Below, piece by piece: positions 6,387 through 13,308 of a stretch of 15,629 nt of DNA (within the stretch, counting starts at the first letter, position 1; each line of letters starts with the position of its first letter). Where the stretch lies: the NCBI GenBank assembly GCA_026125835.1, contig JAHCKJ010000019.1, forward strand, positions 1 through 15,629, read 5' to 3'. The DNA comes from Sphingopyxis sp. (GTDB lineage Bacteria > Pseudomonadota > Alphaproteobacteria > Sphingomonadales > Sphingomonadaceae). Under the pieces are notes generated by a model. That model was not told the DNA's origin. It saw nothing but the letters and a program-made list of their open reading frames with translations, and ran no database searches. The position numbers and the translations under genes are program-made.

Positions 6387-6965
6387 TCAGAGATAATTGA
6401 CCGTCAACGTGAATGTCCCGCTGTAATCGCCCGCGGGCTGGTTCGCGGGAACGGTCAGTGTGCCGCCGATATAATAGGTCTGGACCCCGCTGGGCAGCAG
6501 CGTCGATCCCAGCAGCGCGATGCCGCCGCCGCTGGTGCTTGCGGCGCGCACCAGGCTGGCGGTCATGTTGGGCGCCCCGCCGCCGACCCGCGCCAGCGTC
6601 ACCGACGTGCTGCCCGATACGGTGATCAGGAAAATCCCGCCCGTGCCCTGAAACACCGCACGCTGCGCGGTGGTGCCGACAAGCGTGACGCCGCCGCCCG
6701 CGGTGCGCGCATTGGTGACCGGGTTGACGGTGACGGTGCCGCCGGTCGCGCCGCTGGTCAGCGATCCGAAATTCAGGTCGTCGGTCTTGATCAGCGTGTT
6801 CGGCCGGATCACCGCGGCATTGGCGGTGACATTGGAATCGGCCGCATGCGCCGGCGCGCACAGCATGGCGCCTGCCGCCATGGCGACGATGGTCAGGTCG
6901 CGCGCGGCGCCCCGACAGTTTCTGGTCCCTCGAATCCCCACAGATTCTGCTCCTGTCGGGCACAT
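6387..6965 (-). CDS. Secreted DUF4402 protein (copy 1)
   Basis: A 192-residue exported protein. An arginine-containing N-terminus leads into a hydrophobic core (LTIVAMAAGAMLCAPAHA, cleavage near 41). The mature domain shows the DUF4402 pattern: TDDLNFGSLTSGATGGTVTV near 61-80, TAGGGVTLVG, and the beta-strand end PAGDYSGTFTLTVNYL. The family is an all-beta secreted fold resembling fimbrial or spore-coat-U-like subunits; its role is not established. The ATG at 6965 lacks a good ribosome site, but the next ATG (6881) would leave a signal peptide too short to work. A second member is at 7401-7961. The penultimate residue is Tyr, as in chaperone-usher pilins. Confidence 0.85.
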   Translation of the reverse strand: MCPTGAESVGIRGTRNCRGAARDLTIVAMAAGAMLCAPAHAADSNVTANAAVIRPNTLIKTDDLNFGSLTSGATGGTVTVNPVTNARTAGGGVTLVGTTAQRAVFQGTGGIFLITVSGSTSVTLARVGGGAPNMTASLVRAASTSGGGIALLGSTLLPSGVQTYYIGGTLTVPANQPAGDYSGTFTLTVNYL

Positions 6966-7045
6966 TTATGCCAGCGGGACATGAGCCGTTGATGCACGGG
7001 CGTGGTAAAGGGGTTGTTTACACCTGATCCAACGGTCAGGCGTGA

Positions 7046-7090
7046 TCGGCGATCCCGCCGACGCCTAACTTTTGTCGGCGATCCCGCCGA
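7046..7090. repeat. Duplicated 16-bp hairpin across the end of the zf-CHCC gene
   Basis: TCGGCGATCCCGCCGA occurs twice, at 7046-7061 and 7075-7090, as an exact direct repeat with 29-bp period. Each copy is itself a hairpin (TCGGCG/CGCCGA, 4-nt loop). One copy encodes the last GGIAD codons of the gene; the other follows the stop codon, and in another frame would again spell GGIAD. This looks like a local tandem duplication; paired hairpins here might also act as a weak terminator. Confidence 0.7.
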
Positions 7091-7262
7091 TCAGGATAAA
7101 GCGCCGGTCGCAATAACCGCAGTCGACGAAACCCTGGTCGGGATCGATCTCCAGCCACACGCGCGGGTGGCCGAGCGCGGCGTTGGCAAGCCCGTCGCCG
7201 GTGCCGTCGCACGCGATACGGGTTTTCGGGGTGCGGATGGTTTCGGGCGCGGACTGGGTCAT
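7065..7262 (-). CDS. Small zinc-finger (zf-CHCC) domain protein
   Basis: A 65-residue protein with the CHCC zinc-finger arrangement C18 (RIACDG), H32 (LGHPRVWLEI), C48 and C51 (VDCGYCDRRFIL). This domain is also found in the mitochondrial complex I subunit NDUFS6 (13 kDa), and small alphaproteobacterial relatives are often annotated as zinc-finger domain proteins linked to complex I. No nuo genes are in the window. The ATG at 7262 was chosen because the frame upstream has no family sequence and the domain begins soon after this Met. It sits between two DUF4402 genes in the same direction, with gaps of 99 and 138 bp. Confidence 0.85.
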   Translation of the reverse strand: MTQSAPETIRTPKTRIACDGTGDGLANAALGHPRVWLEIDPDQGFVDCGYCDRRFILIGGIADKS

Positions 7263-7333
7263 CGACCGCGCCCATAGCAAGCGCGCGGGGTGGGAGCAAT
7301 CGGGTCTGCGCAGCATAGGATGGCCGGGGTCAT

Positions 7334-7380
7334 GACGGCACCGGCAGGGTCGTTGAACCCTGTGGTCGTCCGGTGCCGTC
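7334..7380 (-). terminator. Strong bipartite hairpin after the second DUF4402 gene
   Basis: Outer arms GACGGCACCGG (7334-7344) and CCGGTGCCGTC (7370-7380) are a perfect 11-bp pair. Stacked inside are CAGGGT/ACCCTG (7345-7350, 7357-7362), with a 7-nt one-sided bulge. It starts 20 nt beyond the DUF4402 stop at 7401. No T-tract follows, so it may be a Rho-independent-like hairpin, a 3' stabiliser, or a protein-binding site. Confidence 0.5.
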
Positions 7381-7400
7381 GTCCCCCCACAGGACAAAAG

Positions 7401-7961
7401 TCAAAGATAGTTGAGCGTGATCGTAAAGGTGCCATTGTAAACGCCGGGCGCCTGGTTGGCGCCAACCTCCAGCGTCGCCCCGACCGGGAAGTTATAATTG
7501 CCGAGCGGGGTGGTGATGCGAAAGCGCGTCGGCGTCGTCGACAGGATCGCGGTCGGGGTGCTGCCGATCTCGAACGTGCGCACGCGCATCTGGGTGCCGG
7601 GGCCGGTGATAAAGATCGTGTTAGACCCGAGCGAGATGTTCACCTGGCGGTTGAAGCTGCCAAGCCCGGCAAAACGCGCCGGGGCGCCATTGCTGCCCGC
7701 CAGCGTCACGCCGCCGGTCCGGCTGCGCGACCCGTCGGGGGCGATCGTCACCGTCCCCGCGACGTTCGACGGAATGATGTCGCCGAAATCGAGGTCGTTG
7801 ACCTTGAAGAAGGAAAGCGGGCGCAGCACGATGGCTTCGCTCTGGCTCTGCGCGGTCTGCTGCGCCTGAACCGGGGTCGCGATGGCCGGAGCGGTCATCA
7901 GCGCACAGGCGGCGATGCAGCGCAGCGCAAACTGCGGCTTATGGGTGTGTCTGGTCCTCAC
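7401..7961 (-). CDS. Secreted DUF4402 protein (copy 2)
   Basis: A 186-residue exported protein if started at GTG 7961: a basic n-region (MRTRHTHKPQFALR), a hydrophobic core, and cleavage near VQA33. The mature part has the DUF4402 motifs KVNDLDFGDIIPSNVAGTVTI, RTGGVTLAG, PARFAGLG and the final strand PGVYNGTFTITLNYL, closely paralleling copy 1. The GTG was chosen because GAGGGGGGGG lies just upstream and it gives a normal signal peptide; a TTG at 8015 in the same frame would add 18 residues. The 8-G run between ribosome site and start is unusual. It is divergent from the ABC ATPase gene. Function is not known; a surface or fimbria-like subunit is possible. Confidence 0.83.
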   Translation of the reverse strand: MRTRHTHKPQFALRCIAACALMTAPAIATPVQAQQTAQSQSEAIVLRPLSFFKVNDLDFGDIIPSNVAGTVTIAPDGSRSRTGGVTLAGSNGAPARFAGLGSFNRQVNISLGSNTIFITGPGTQMRVRTFEIGSTPTAILSTTPTRFRITTPLGNYNFPVGATLEVGANQAPGVYNGTFTITLNYL

Positions 7962-8074
7962 ACCCCCCCCTCTAACCGCGACTTTCCAACATTGGGTTAA
8001 CGCCGCGCCGGGCAATCGAATGATGCTGCGATCAGTCCTTTGCGATGCGCGGGCGCGCGGTTATGGAAGCGCCC

Positions 8075-8998
8075 ATGACCGAAGCTGCCATCCGCATCGA
8101 CGCCGTCTCCAAAACCTATGCCGGCGGCAAGCAAGCGCTCGATAACGTCAGCTTCGACGTGCCGCGCGGGACGATTTTCGGCCTGCTCGGGCCGAACGGC
8201 GCGGGCAAGTCGACGCTGATCAACATTTTGGCGGGGCTGGTCAACAAGACCGCCGGATCGGCGAGCATCTGGGACTTCGACATCGACGCCGACCCGCGCA
8301 ACGCCAAATATTCGATCGGCATCGTGCCGCAGGAAATCGTTTTCGACCCCTTTTTCACCCCCTTCGAGACGCTCGAGAATCAGGCGGGGCTTTACGGCGT
8401 GCCCAAGGGCAAGCGGATTTCGGACGACCTGCTCGCCGCGGTGCATCTGTCGGACAAGCGCGACGCCTATGCGCGCACGCTGTCGGGGGGCATGAAACGC
8501 CGCCTGCTCGTCGCCAAGGCGATGGTCCATTCGCCGCCGATCATCGTGCTCGACGAACCGACCGCGGGGGTCGATATCGAACTGCGCCAGCAGCTCTGGG
8601 AATATGTGCAGTCCTTGAACGACCGTGGCGTCACCGTGGTGCTAACGACGCACTATCTGGAGGAGGCCGAGGAGCTGTGCGACCGGATCGCGATCATCAA
8701 CCATGGCAGGCTGATCGCCAACAAGCCGACCCGCGAGCTGGTCGATATGGCGCGCGAAAAAATCGTCGTGGTAACGCTGGATGCCGACGTGACCACGCTG
8801 CCCACGCATCCGGCGTTCGAAAAGATCGAGCGCGAGGGCGAGCGCGGCCTGGCGATCAGTTACAACAAGGACCGGATGAACGCGGGCGAGGTGCTCGCGG
8901 CAGTGAACGCGATGGGCCATGGCATCGTCGACGTGTCGACCCGCGAGGCCGACCTCGAGGATGTGTTCCTGAACTTGACGCGCGCGGCGAACGGGTGA
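8075..8998 (+). CDS. YadG-like ABC transporter ATP-binding protein
   Basis: A 307-residue ABC-2-type ATPase with a complete set of motifs: Walker A GPNGAGKST at 39-47, Q-loop Q86 in GIVPQE, signature LSGGM at 136-140, Walker B IIVLDEP at 156-162, and H-loop H193 in TTHYLEEAEE. The FDPFFTPFETLENQAGLYGV and PTAGVDIELRQQLW segments closely resemble E. coli YadG, and the C-terminal tail ends DLEDVFLNLT as in that family. YadG normally pairs with the permease YadH, but no permease follows here; nadB does. The transported substrate is unknown. ATG 8075 has GGAAG 7 nt upstream; upstream ATGs at 8045 and 8063 give non-family extensions. Confidence 0.9.
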   Translation: MTEAAIRIDAVSKTYAGGKQALDNVSFDVPRGTIFGLLGPNGAGKSTLINILAGLVNKTAGSASIWDFDIDADPRNAKYSIGIVPQEIVFDPFFTPFETLENQAGLYGVPKGKRISDDLLAAVHLSDKRDAYARTLSGGMKRRLLVAKAMVHSPPIIVLDEPTAGVDIELRQQLWEYVQSLNDRGVTVVLTTHYLEEAEELCDRIAIINHGRLIANKPTRELVDMAREKIVVVTLDADVTTLPTHPAFEKIEREGERGLAISYNKDRMNAGEVLAAVNAMGHGIVDVSTREADLEDVFLNLTRAANG

Positions 8999-9016
8999 GG
9001 GCGATGCCGCTTCTCC

Positions 9017-9034
9017 CCTCCCGCAGGCGGGAGG
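9017..9034. repeat. Short palindromic hairpin CCTCCCGC-AG-GCGGGAGG
   Basis: A perfect 8-bp stem with a 2-nt centre, 18 nt after the stop of the ABC ATPase gene. It could serve as a terminator, though only ATTGG follows rather than a T-tract. It may also be part of the dispersed repeat next to it. Confidence 0.5.
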
Positions 9035-9054
9035 ATTGGCACGTCATTCCTAAT

Positions 9055-9137
9055 CCGTTCGGGCTGAGCTTGTCGAAGCCCCGTCCTTCCTTTAGCGCCA
9101 CTGAAATGCGGTCCTTCGACAAGCTCAGGACGAACGG
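9055..9137. repeat. Dispersed inverted repeat between the ABC ATPase gene and nadB
   Basis: Arms of 24 nt (9055-9078 and 9114-9137) are inverted copies with two adjacent mismatches, around a 35-nt centre. The core TGAGCTTGTCGAAG is a sequence I recall as very frequent in intergenic DNA of sphingomonads and other alphaproteobacteria. The right arm ends 15 nt before the nadB ATG, leaving the nadB ribosome site (GAGAGGGA) outside the hairpin. Confidence 0.8.
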
Positions 9138-9152
9138 TTGAGAGGGACATAT

Positions 9153-10742
9153 ATGGCCTCGTCGCACAGCGAATACGACGTCATCATCGTCGGCTCCGGC
9201 GCCGCGGGACTCACCGCCGCGATCGCGCTGGCCGATCATTGCCGCGTGCTTGTGCTCGCAAAGGGCGAGCTTACCGGCGGGTCGACCGCGTGGGCGCAGG
9301 GCGGGATCGCCGCGGTGCTCGACGCGGGCGACACCTTCGAGAACCATATCGACGATACGATGGTCGCGGGCGCGGGGCTCAACCGGCGCGAGACGGTCGA
9401 GTTCGTCGTCGAAAACGCACCCGCCTCGATCGAGCGGCTCGTCGAAATGGGCGTGCCCTTCAACAAGGACAGCGATGCACTCCATCTCACCCGCGAGGGC
9501 GGCCATTCGCATCGCCGCATCGTCCATGTCGACGACGCCACCGGCTGGGCGGTGCAGGCAGCGCTGCTCAAGACCGCCGCGGCGCATCCGAACATCACCC
9601 TACTGCCCGGGCAGGCGTGCATCGACCTGATCAGCGGAAGGCATGAGCTACGCTATTCGGGATCGGGCCGCGTCTGGGGCGTCTATGCGCTCGATGAAAA
9701 GAGCGGCAAGGTCCACGCGCACATCGGCCGCGCGACGATCCTCGCCAGCGGCGGCGCGGGGCGCGTCTATCAATTCTCTACCGCTCCCCGCGGTGCGACG
9801 GGCGACGGCATCGCGATGGCGTGGCGCGCCGGCTGTCGCGTGTCGAACATGGAGATGATGCAGTTCCACCCGACCTGCCTCTACAATCTCGACGTCAAGA
9901 ATTTCCTGATCACCGAGGCGGTGCGCGGCGAAGGCGGGATCCTCAAGCATCCCGTCACCGGCCACCGCTACATGCCCGATTATGACGCGCGCGCCGAACT
10001 TGCGCCGCGCGACGTCGTCGCGCGCGCGAATGACGACCAGATCAAGCGCTTCGGGCTCGATTATGTCCACTTGGACATAAGCCATCTCGATCCCGATTTC
10101 GTCGCCGGGCATTTCCCGAACATCTACGACAAGCTGTTGACGCTGGGCATCGACATGACCAGGCAGCCGATCCCGGTGGTGCCCGCGCAGCATTATACCT
10201 GCGGCGGCATCCTGATCGACCTTGCCGGACGCACCGACCTGCCGGGGCTTTATGCCGCGGGCGAATGCACCGAAAGCGGGCTGCACGGTGCCAACCGCCT
10301 CGCGTCAAACAGCCTGCTCGAATGTTTCGTGTTCGGCGAGGCGGCGGCCAAGGACATCATCGCGCGCTGGGACCAGCTCGAACCGCCGCCGCCGATCCGC
10401 CCGTGGGACGAAAGCCGCGTCACCGATTCGGATGAAGAGGTGATCATCAAGCAGAACTGGACCGAAATCCGCCGTTTCATGTGGAATTATGTCGGCATCG
10501 TGCGCACGACCAAAAGGCTGGAGCGCGCGCAGCACCGCATCCGCCTGCTGACCGGCGAGGTCGAGGATTATTACGGCCACTTCCGCGTCACCACCGACCT
10601 GATCGAGCTCCGCAACCTCCTCCAATGCGCCGACCTGATCGTGAAGAGCGCCCTCCACCGCAAGGAAAGCCGCGGGCTGCACTACACGCTCGATTATCCG
10701 GCGATGTTGGCGGAGGCGGTGGACACGGTGCTGGTGCCCTAA
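9153..10742 (+). CDS. nadB: L-aspartate oxidase
   Basis: A 529-residue cytoplasmic flavoprotein (E. coli NadB has 540). It has the FAD dinucleotide fold YDVIIVGSGAAGLTAAIAL at 8-26, the GGSTAWAQGGIAAVLD active-site loop at 42-57, MQFHPT, ITEAVRGEGGIL, ELAPRDVVARA, and the FAD-binding HYTCGGILIDLAGRTDLPGL...GECTESGLHGANRLASNSLLE block. It oxidises aspartate to iminoaspartate, the first step of de novo NAD synthesis. The helical C-terminal domain ends in the LHRKESRGLHYTLDYP motif typical of NadB, which separates it from succinate dehydrogenase/fumarate reductase flavoproteins. ATG 9153 has AGAGGGA about 7 nt upstream. nadA and nadC are not beside it here. The stop overlaps that of the convergent gene. 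Confidence 0.96.
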   Translation: MASSHSEYDVIIVGSGAAGLTAAIALADHCRVLVLAKGELTGGSTAWAQGGIAAVLDAGDTFENHIDDTMVAGAGLNRRETVEFVVENAPASIERLVEMGVPFNKDSDALHLTREGGHSHRRIVHVDDATGWAVQAALLKTAAAHPNITLLPGQACIDLISGRHELRYSGSGRVWGVYALDEKSGKVHAHIGRATILASGGAGRVYQFSTAPRGATGDGIAMAWRAGCRVSNMEMMQFHPTCLYNLDVKNFLITEAVRGEGGILKHPVTGHRYMPDYDARAELAPRDVVARANDDQIKRFGLDYVHLDISHLDPDFVAGHFPNIYDKLLTLGIDMTRQPIPVVPAQHYTCGGILIDLAGRTDLPGLYAAGECTESGLHGANRLASNSLLECFVFGEAAAKDIIARWDQLEPPPPIRPWDESRVTDSDEEVIIKQNWTEIRRFMWNYVGIVRTTKRLERAQHRIRLLTGEVEDYYGHFRVTTDLIELRNLLQCADLIVKSALHRKESRGLHYTLDYPAMLAEAVDTVLVP

Positions 10743-10984
10743 CCACCAACCCCCAGCAACCGCCCGACCAAGATCAACACGATCGCCCCGATCACCGACG
10801 CGAGGCATCCCGCGCGGTGGAAATCGCCGCGGCCGCGCGACGTTGCGAGGCCCGCCAGCAGCGAGCCGCCGATGCCGAGCAGGATCGTCGCGATCCACCC
10901 CATCTGCACCGCGCCCGGATAAAAGAAACGCGCCAGCGCGCCGATGATCAGGCCCGAGATGATTGCACCGATGATATTGATCAT
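10739..10984 (-). CDS. GlsB/YeaQ/YmgE family small membrane protein
   Basis: An 81-residue, almost wholly hydrophobic protein with three predicted membrane segments (about 1-20, 27-48, 60-78). It has the glycine-rich pattern of the transglycosylase-associated (YeaQ/YmgE) family: INIIGAIISGLIIGALARFF, GWIATILLGIGGSLLAGL, SVIGAIVLILVGRLL. Despite the family name there is no enzymatic domain; members are inner-membrane proteins often raised under stress. The start at 10984 overlaps the M20 stop as ATGA, so it is translationally coupled. The TAG stop overlaps the nadB TAA stop on the other strand. Confidence 0.87.
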   Translation of the reverse strand: MINIIGAIISGLIIGALARFFYPGAVQMGWIATILLGIGGSLLAGLATSRGRGDFHRAGCLASVIGAIVLILVGRLLGVGG

Positions 10985-12189
10985 GTGTTGAACCCTTCGT
11001 TCAAAAACCGCTCGGCCAGCGCCGCATGCAGCGCCGCGCCGCGCGCCATCACCTTTTCGTCGAGCACCATGCGGTTCGAGTGCAACCCGCAGCAGGCGCG
11101 CCAGTCGCTGCCTTCGGCGCTTGCGCCGAGCCAGAACATCGCGCCGGGGACTTTTTCGAGGACGTAGGAGAAATCCTCGGCGCCCATCACCGGATGGTCC
11201 ATCGTCAGCCACGCCGCCTCGCCGAAGGTCGCTTCGACGACCGACTGGCCGAACGCCACCGCGCGGCTGTCGCAGATGGTGACGGGGAAACCCTCGTCGA
11301 TCTGCACCTCGGCAGTGCAGCCATGCGCCTCGGCGATTGCGGGGGCGAGGCGTTTCAGCTCGCGCGCCACCATCGCGCGGCGCTCGGGCGACAGGGTGCG
11401 GATCGTGCCGAGCATCTCGGCGGTTTCGGGGATGATATTGTTCGTCGTCCCGGCGCTGATCTTGGCGATGGTCACGACGGCGGGATCGAACACCGACACG
11501 CGGCGCGTCACCATCGTCTGGATCGCGGTGACAATCGAACAGGCGACCGGGATCGGATCGACCGCATCGTGCGGCATCGACGCATGACCCCCCGCGCCCT
11601 TGACGGTGATCGACAGCACGTCGGACGAGGCGAGCAGCGGCCCGGCGCGCGACGCAAAAATCCCGTGTGGCGCATTGGGCATGATGTGCAGCGCGAACGC
11701 CGCATCGGGCAGCGGATCGATGATCCCGTCGTCTAGCATGAAGCGCGCGCCATGATGCCCTTCTTCGCCCGGCTGGAACATGAACATCACGGTGCCGGGC
11801 AGGCGATCGCGCGCCGCGCAGAGCAGCTTCGCCGCTCCGACGAGCATCGCGACATGCGTATCATGCCCGCACGCATGCATCGCGCCGGTGGTTTCAGAGG
11901 TGAAGTCGAGCCCGGTATCCTCGACCAGCGGCAATGCATCCATGTCGCCGCGCAGCAGGACGGTGCGCCCGTTTGCAGGCCCGCGCAGGATCGCGACCAA
12001 CCCCGTCGTCGACGGCCCCTCACGAAACTCCAGCGGCAGCCCGGCGAGCGCCTGTTTGATCTTCGCCAGCGTCTTGGGGTTCTGCAATCCCAGCTCGGGC
12101 TCGCGGTGAATCGCGCGGCGGAGATCGACCAGGTCGTCGAGCAGCGTTTCGGCCTCAGCTGGCCAGCTACGGGTGGTGGTGAGCGTCAT
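10981..12189 (-). CDS. M20 family amidohydrolase/peptidase (HipO-like)
   Basis: A 402-residue enzyme of the M20D type (N-acyl-amino-acid hydrolase, hippurate hydrolase and IAA-amino-acid hydrolase group). Visible are LRGDMDALP at 79-87, the metal-binding HACGHDTH at 105-112 (C107, H109), catalytic E142/E143 in FQPGEEG, H168 in ALHIMPN, the dimer-domain GAGGHASMPHDAVDP, GAEDFSYVLEKVPG, and the late ligand H370 in CGLHSN. It hydrolyses amide bonds of N-acylated amino acids or small peptides using two metal ions; the exact substrate is not readable. There is no signal peptide. ATG 12189 has GAGAGG 6 nt upstream. A 16-bp hairpin lies just before the ribosome site. Confidence 0.92.
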   Translation of the reverse strand: MTLTTTRSWPAEAETLLDDLVDLRRAIHREPELGLQNPKTLAKIKQALAGLPLEFREGPSTTGLVAILRGPANGRTVLLRGDMDALPLVEDTGLDFTSETTGAMHACGHDTHVAMLVGAAKLLCAARDRLPGTVMFMFQPGEEGHHGARFMLDDGIIDPLPDAAFALHIMPNAPHGIFASRAGPLLASSDVLSITVKGAGGHASMPHDAVDPIPVACSIVTAIQTMVTRRVSVFDPAVVTIAKISAGTTNNIIPETAEMLGTIRTLSPERRAMVARELKRLAPAIAEAHGCTAEVQIDEGFPVTICDSRAVAFGQSVVEATFGEAAWLTMDHPVMGAEDFSYVLEKVPGAMFWLGASAEGSDWRACCGLHSNRMVLDEKVMARGAALHAALAERFLNEGFNT

Positions 12190-12202
12190 GCGCGGCCTCT
12201 CG

Positions 12203-12245
12203 TTCGCGGTGGTTCGGCAGCACCTTGTCGCCGAACCACCGCGAA
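12203..12245. repeat. Perfect 16-bp inverted repeat upstream of the M20 gene
   Basis: TTCGCGGTGGTTCGGC (12203-12218) and its exact reverse complement (12230-12245) flank an 11-nt loop. The element sits between the ferric-reductase-like stop (12268) and the M20 start (12189), leaving 13 nt that hold the GAGAGG ribosome site. It may be a terminator for the upstream gene or a leader hairpin; no T-tract is present. Confidence 0.7.
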
Positions 12246-12267
12246 GTCGAGGGGGAGAGCGCCGCGC

Positions 12268-12906
12268 CTACGCCAGCGCCGCCCCCCTCCGCTGTTTCCG
12301 CCCCGCGACCACCCGCAGCACGATCACCGCGACGACCAGCACTACCGGCAGCGCGTACCACATACTCACCGGGATGCGTTTGCCGTTGGTGAAGATGAAG
12401 CTGAGCGCGACGATCCACACGCCCCACCAGTGCAGTCGGCCCCATGCCTTGGGGCCGAGCGCCTTGACCATGCGGTCGAACGAGGTCGCGGCGAGGAGGG
12501 CGATGAACAGATAGGCGGTGCCGGCGGTGGCGATCGATTTGGGGTTGGTCAGCACCCAGAAGGTGCTGGGATCGGTTTTCCACAGCGCGATGATCGCGAG
12601 CGCATGGATAAAGTGCGACATCGCAAAGCCAAGGCCGAGCTGGCGCCGGTTGCGGCGCAGCCAGCGCGTGAAGGGACCGGGCCACAGTTTGAACGCCGCC
12701 GACGCGGCAAAGGCGGCGAGGAACAGGACGAGCGAGGTGCGCGCGGTGGCGCGGATCACCATGCGATAGCCGTCGGTGTCCCAGCCGATGGCAAACAGGA
12801 ATCCCAGCGACATAGCGGCCAGCGCCGCTGTCAACGTCCAGAACAGTCCCCAGCCTTCGGTCCAGCCCTTGGTCGGCGCTGTCGCCCCCGTCGTTATCGC
12901 CGTCAT
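12268..12906 (-). CDS. Ferric reductase-like transmembrane protein
   Basis: A 212-residue integral membrane protein with about six hydrophobic segments (20-40, 55-75, 90-110, 125-143, 158-173, 183-201). The haem-ligand pattern is RRQLGLGFAMSHFIHALA (H98, H101) plus RLHWWGVW (H159), as in the ferric-reductase-like domain that includes MsrQ and YedZ. Such proteins carry b haems and move electrons across the inner membrane; no flavin domain or MsrP partner is visible. ATG 12906 has GGAGG 5 nt upstream. It is transcribed away from the padR-type gene, with a 75-bp shared control region. Confidence 0.8.
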   Translation of the reverse strand: MTAITTGATAPTKGWTEGWGLFWTLTAALAAMSLGFLFAIGWDTDGYRMVIRATARTSLVLFLAAFAASAAFKLWPGPFTRWLRRNRRQLGLGFAMSHFIHALAIIALWKTDPSTFWVLTNPKSIATAGTAYLFIALLAATSFDRMVKALGPKAWGRLHWWGVWIVALSFIFTNGKRIPVSMWYALPVVLVVAVIVLRVVAGRKQRRGAALA

Positions 12907-12932
12907 CGCATCCTCCGTTCAACGCCTAGTGT

Positions 12933-12959
12933 CGCTAGGTATAACTTGCATACCTAGCG
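12933..12959. promoter_or_regulatory. 27-bp palindromic operator in the divergent padR control region
   Basis: CGCTAGGTAT and ATACCTAGCG are perfect inverted arms with a 7-nt centre. A third CCTAG lies at 12925-12929, also paired with CTAGG at 12935-12939. On the minus strand TTTGCA (12966-12961), 16 bp and TTATAC (12944-12939) form a candidate promoter for the ferric-reductase-like gene, and the palindrome overlaps it. Position between the two start codons makes it the likely binding site of the adjacent PadR repressor (inference). Confidence 0.65.
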
Positions 12960-12981
12960 TTGCAAAGCTAAATCGGCGGGC

Positions 12982-13308
12982 ATGTCTGCGGAAATGCTCA
13001 AAGGCCATCTCGATGCCGTGCTGCTCGCCACGATCGGCGACGAGGCGTTGCACGGCTATGCGATCATCGAAGCGATCCGCGCGCGCAGCGGCGGACACTT
13101 CGACCTGCCCGAAGGAACGATCTATCCCGCGCTGCACCGGCTCGAACTCGCGGGGTTGCTCGCCAGTCGCTGGGTCCAGCCCGACGGCGGTCGCAAGCGC
13201 CGCGTCTATGCGCTGACCGACAGCGGCCGCCGCTCGCTGGTCGAGCGGCGCGCGGGCTGGCGGAGTTTCGCCAGCGGCATCGATCTGGTGCTGGGTGCGC
13301 GCACATGA
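12982..13308 (+). CDS. PadR family transcriptional regulator
   Basis: A 108-residue protein consisting essentially of the PadR winged helix-turn-helix: LKGHLDAVLLATIGDEALHGYAIIEAI (helices 1-2), LPEGTIYPALHRLELAGLLAS (recognition helix), and the wing GGRKRRVYALTDSGRRSL. PadR repressors of this short class bind palindromes as dimers and often regulate their own operon and neighbouring membrane or efflux genes. A strong palindrome lies 23 bp upstream, between this gene and a divergent membrane-protein gene. The stop overlaps the start of the HAAS-type gene as ATGA, a standard pairing for this regulator class. The ribosome site is weak. Confidence 0.92.
   Translation: MSAEMLKGHLDAVLLATIGDEALHGYAIIEAIRARSGGHFDLPEGTIYPALHRLELAGLLASRWVQPDGGRKRRVYALTDSGRRSLVERRAGWRSFASGIDLVLGART

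Noticed and set aside
5277..6992. 571-codon open frame on the plus strand, antisense to tldD and the first DUF4402 gene
   Set aside because: Arg/Ala/Gln-rich translation with no recognisable motif; the opposite strand holds a full-length TldD with its zinc site. Such antisense frames are common in GC-rich DNA.
10739..11212. Longer version of the YeaQ-like gene starting at 11212
   Set aside because: The extra 76 residues are an Arg-rich shadow of the M20 gene; the real start is the ATGA overlap at 10984.
11752..12957. 401-codon plus-strand open frame across the M20 and ferric-reductase-like genes
   Set aside because: Arg/Gln/Pro-rich shadow translation spanning two real minus-strand genes and a hairpin; no domain seen.
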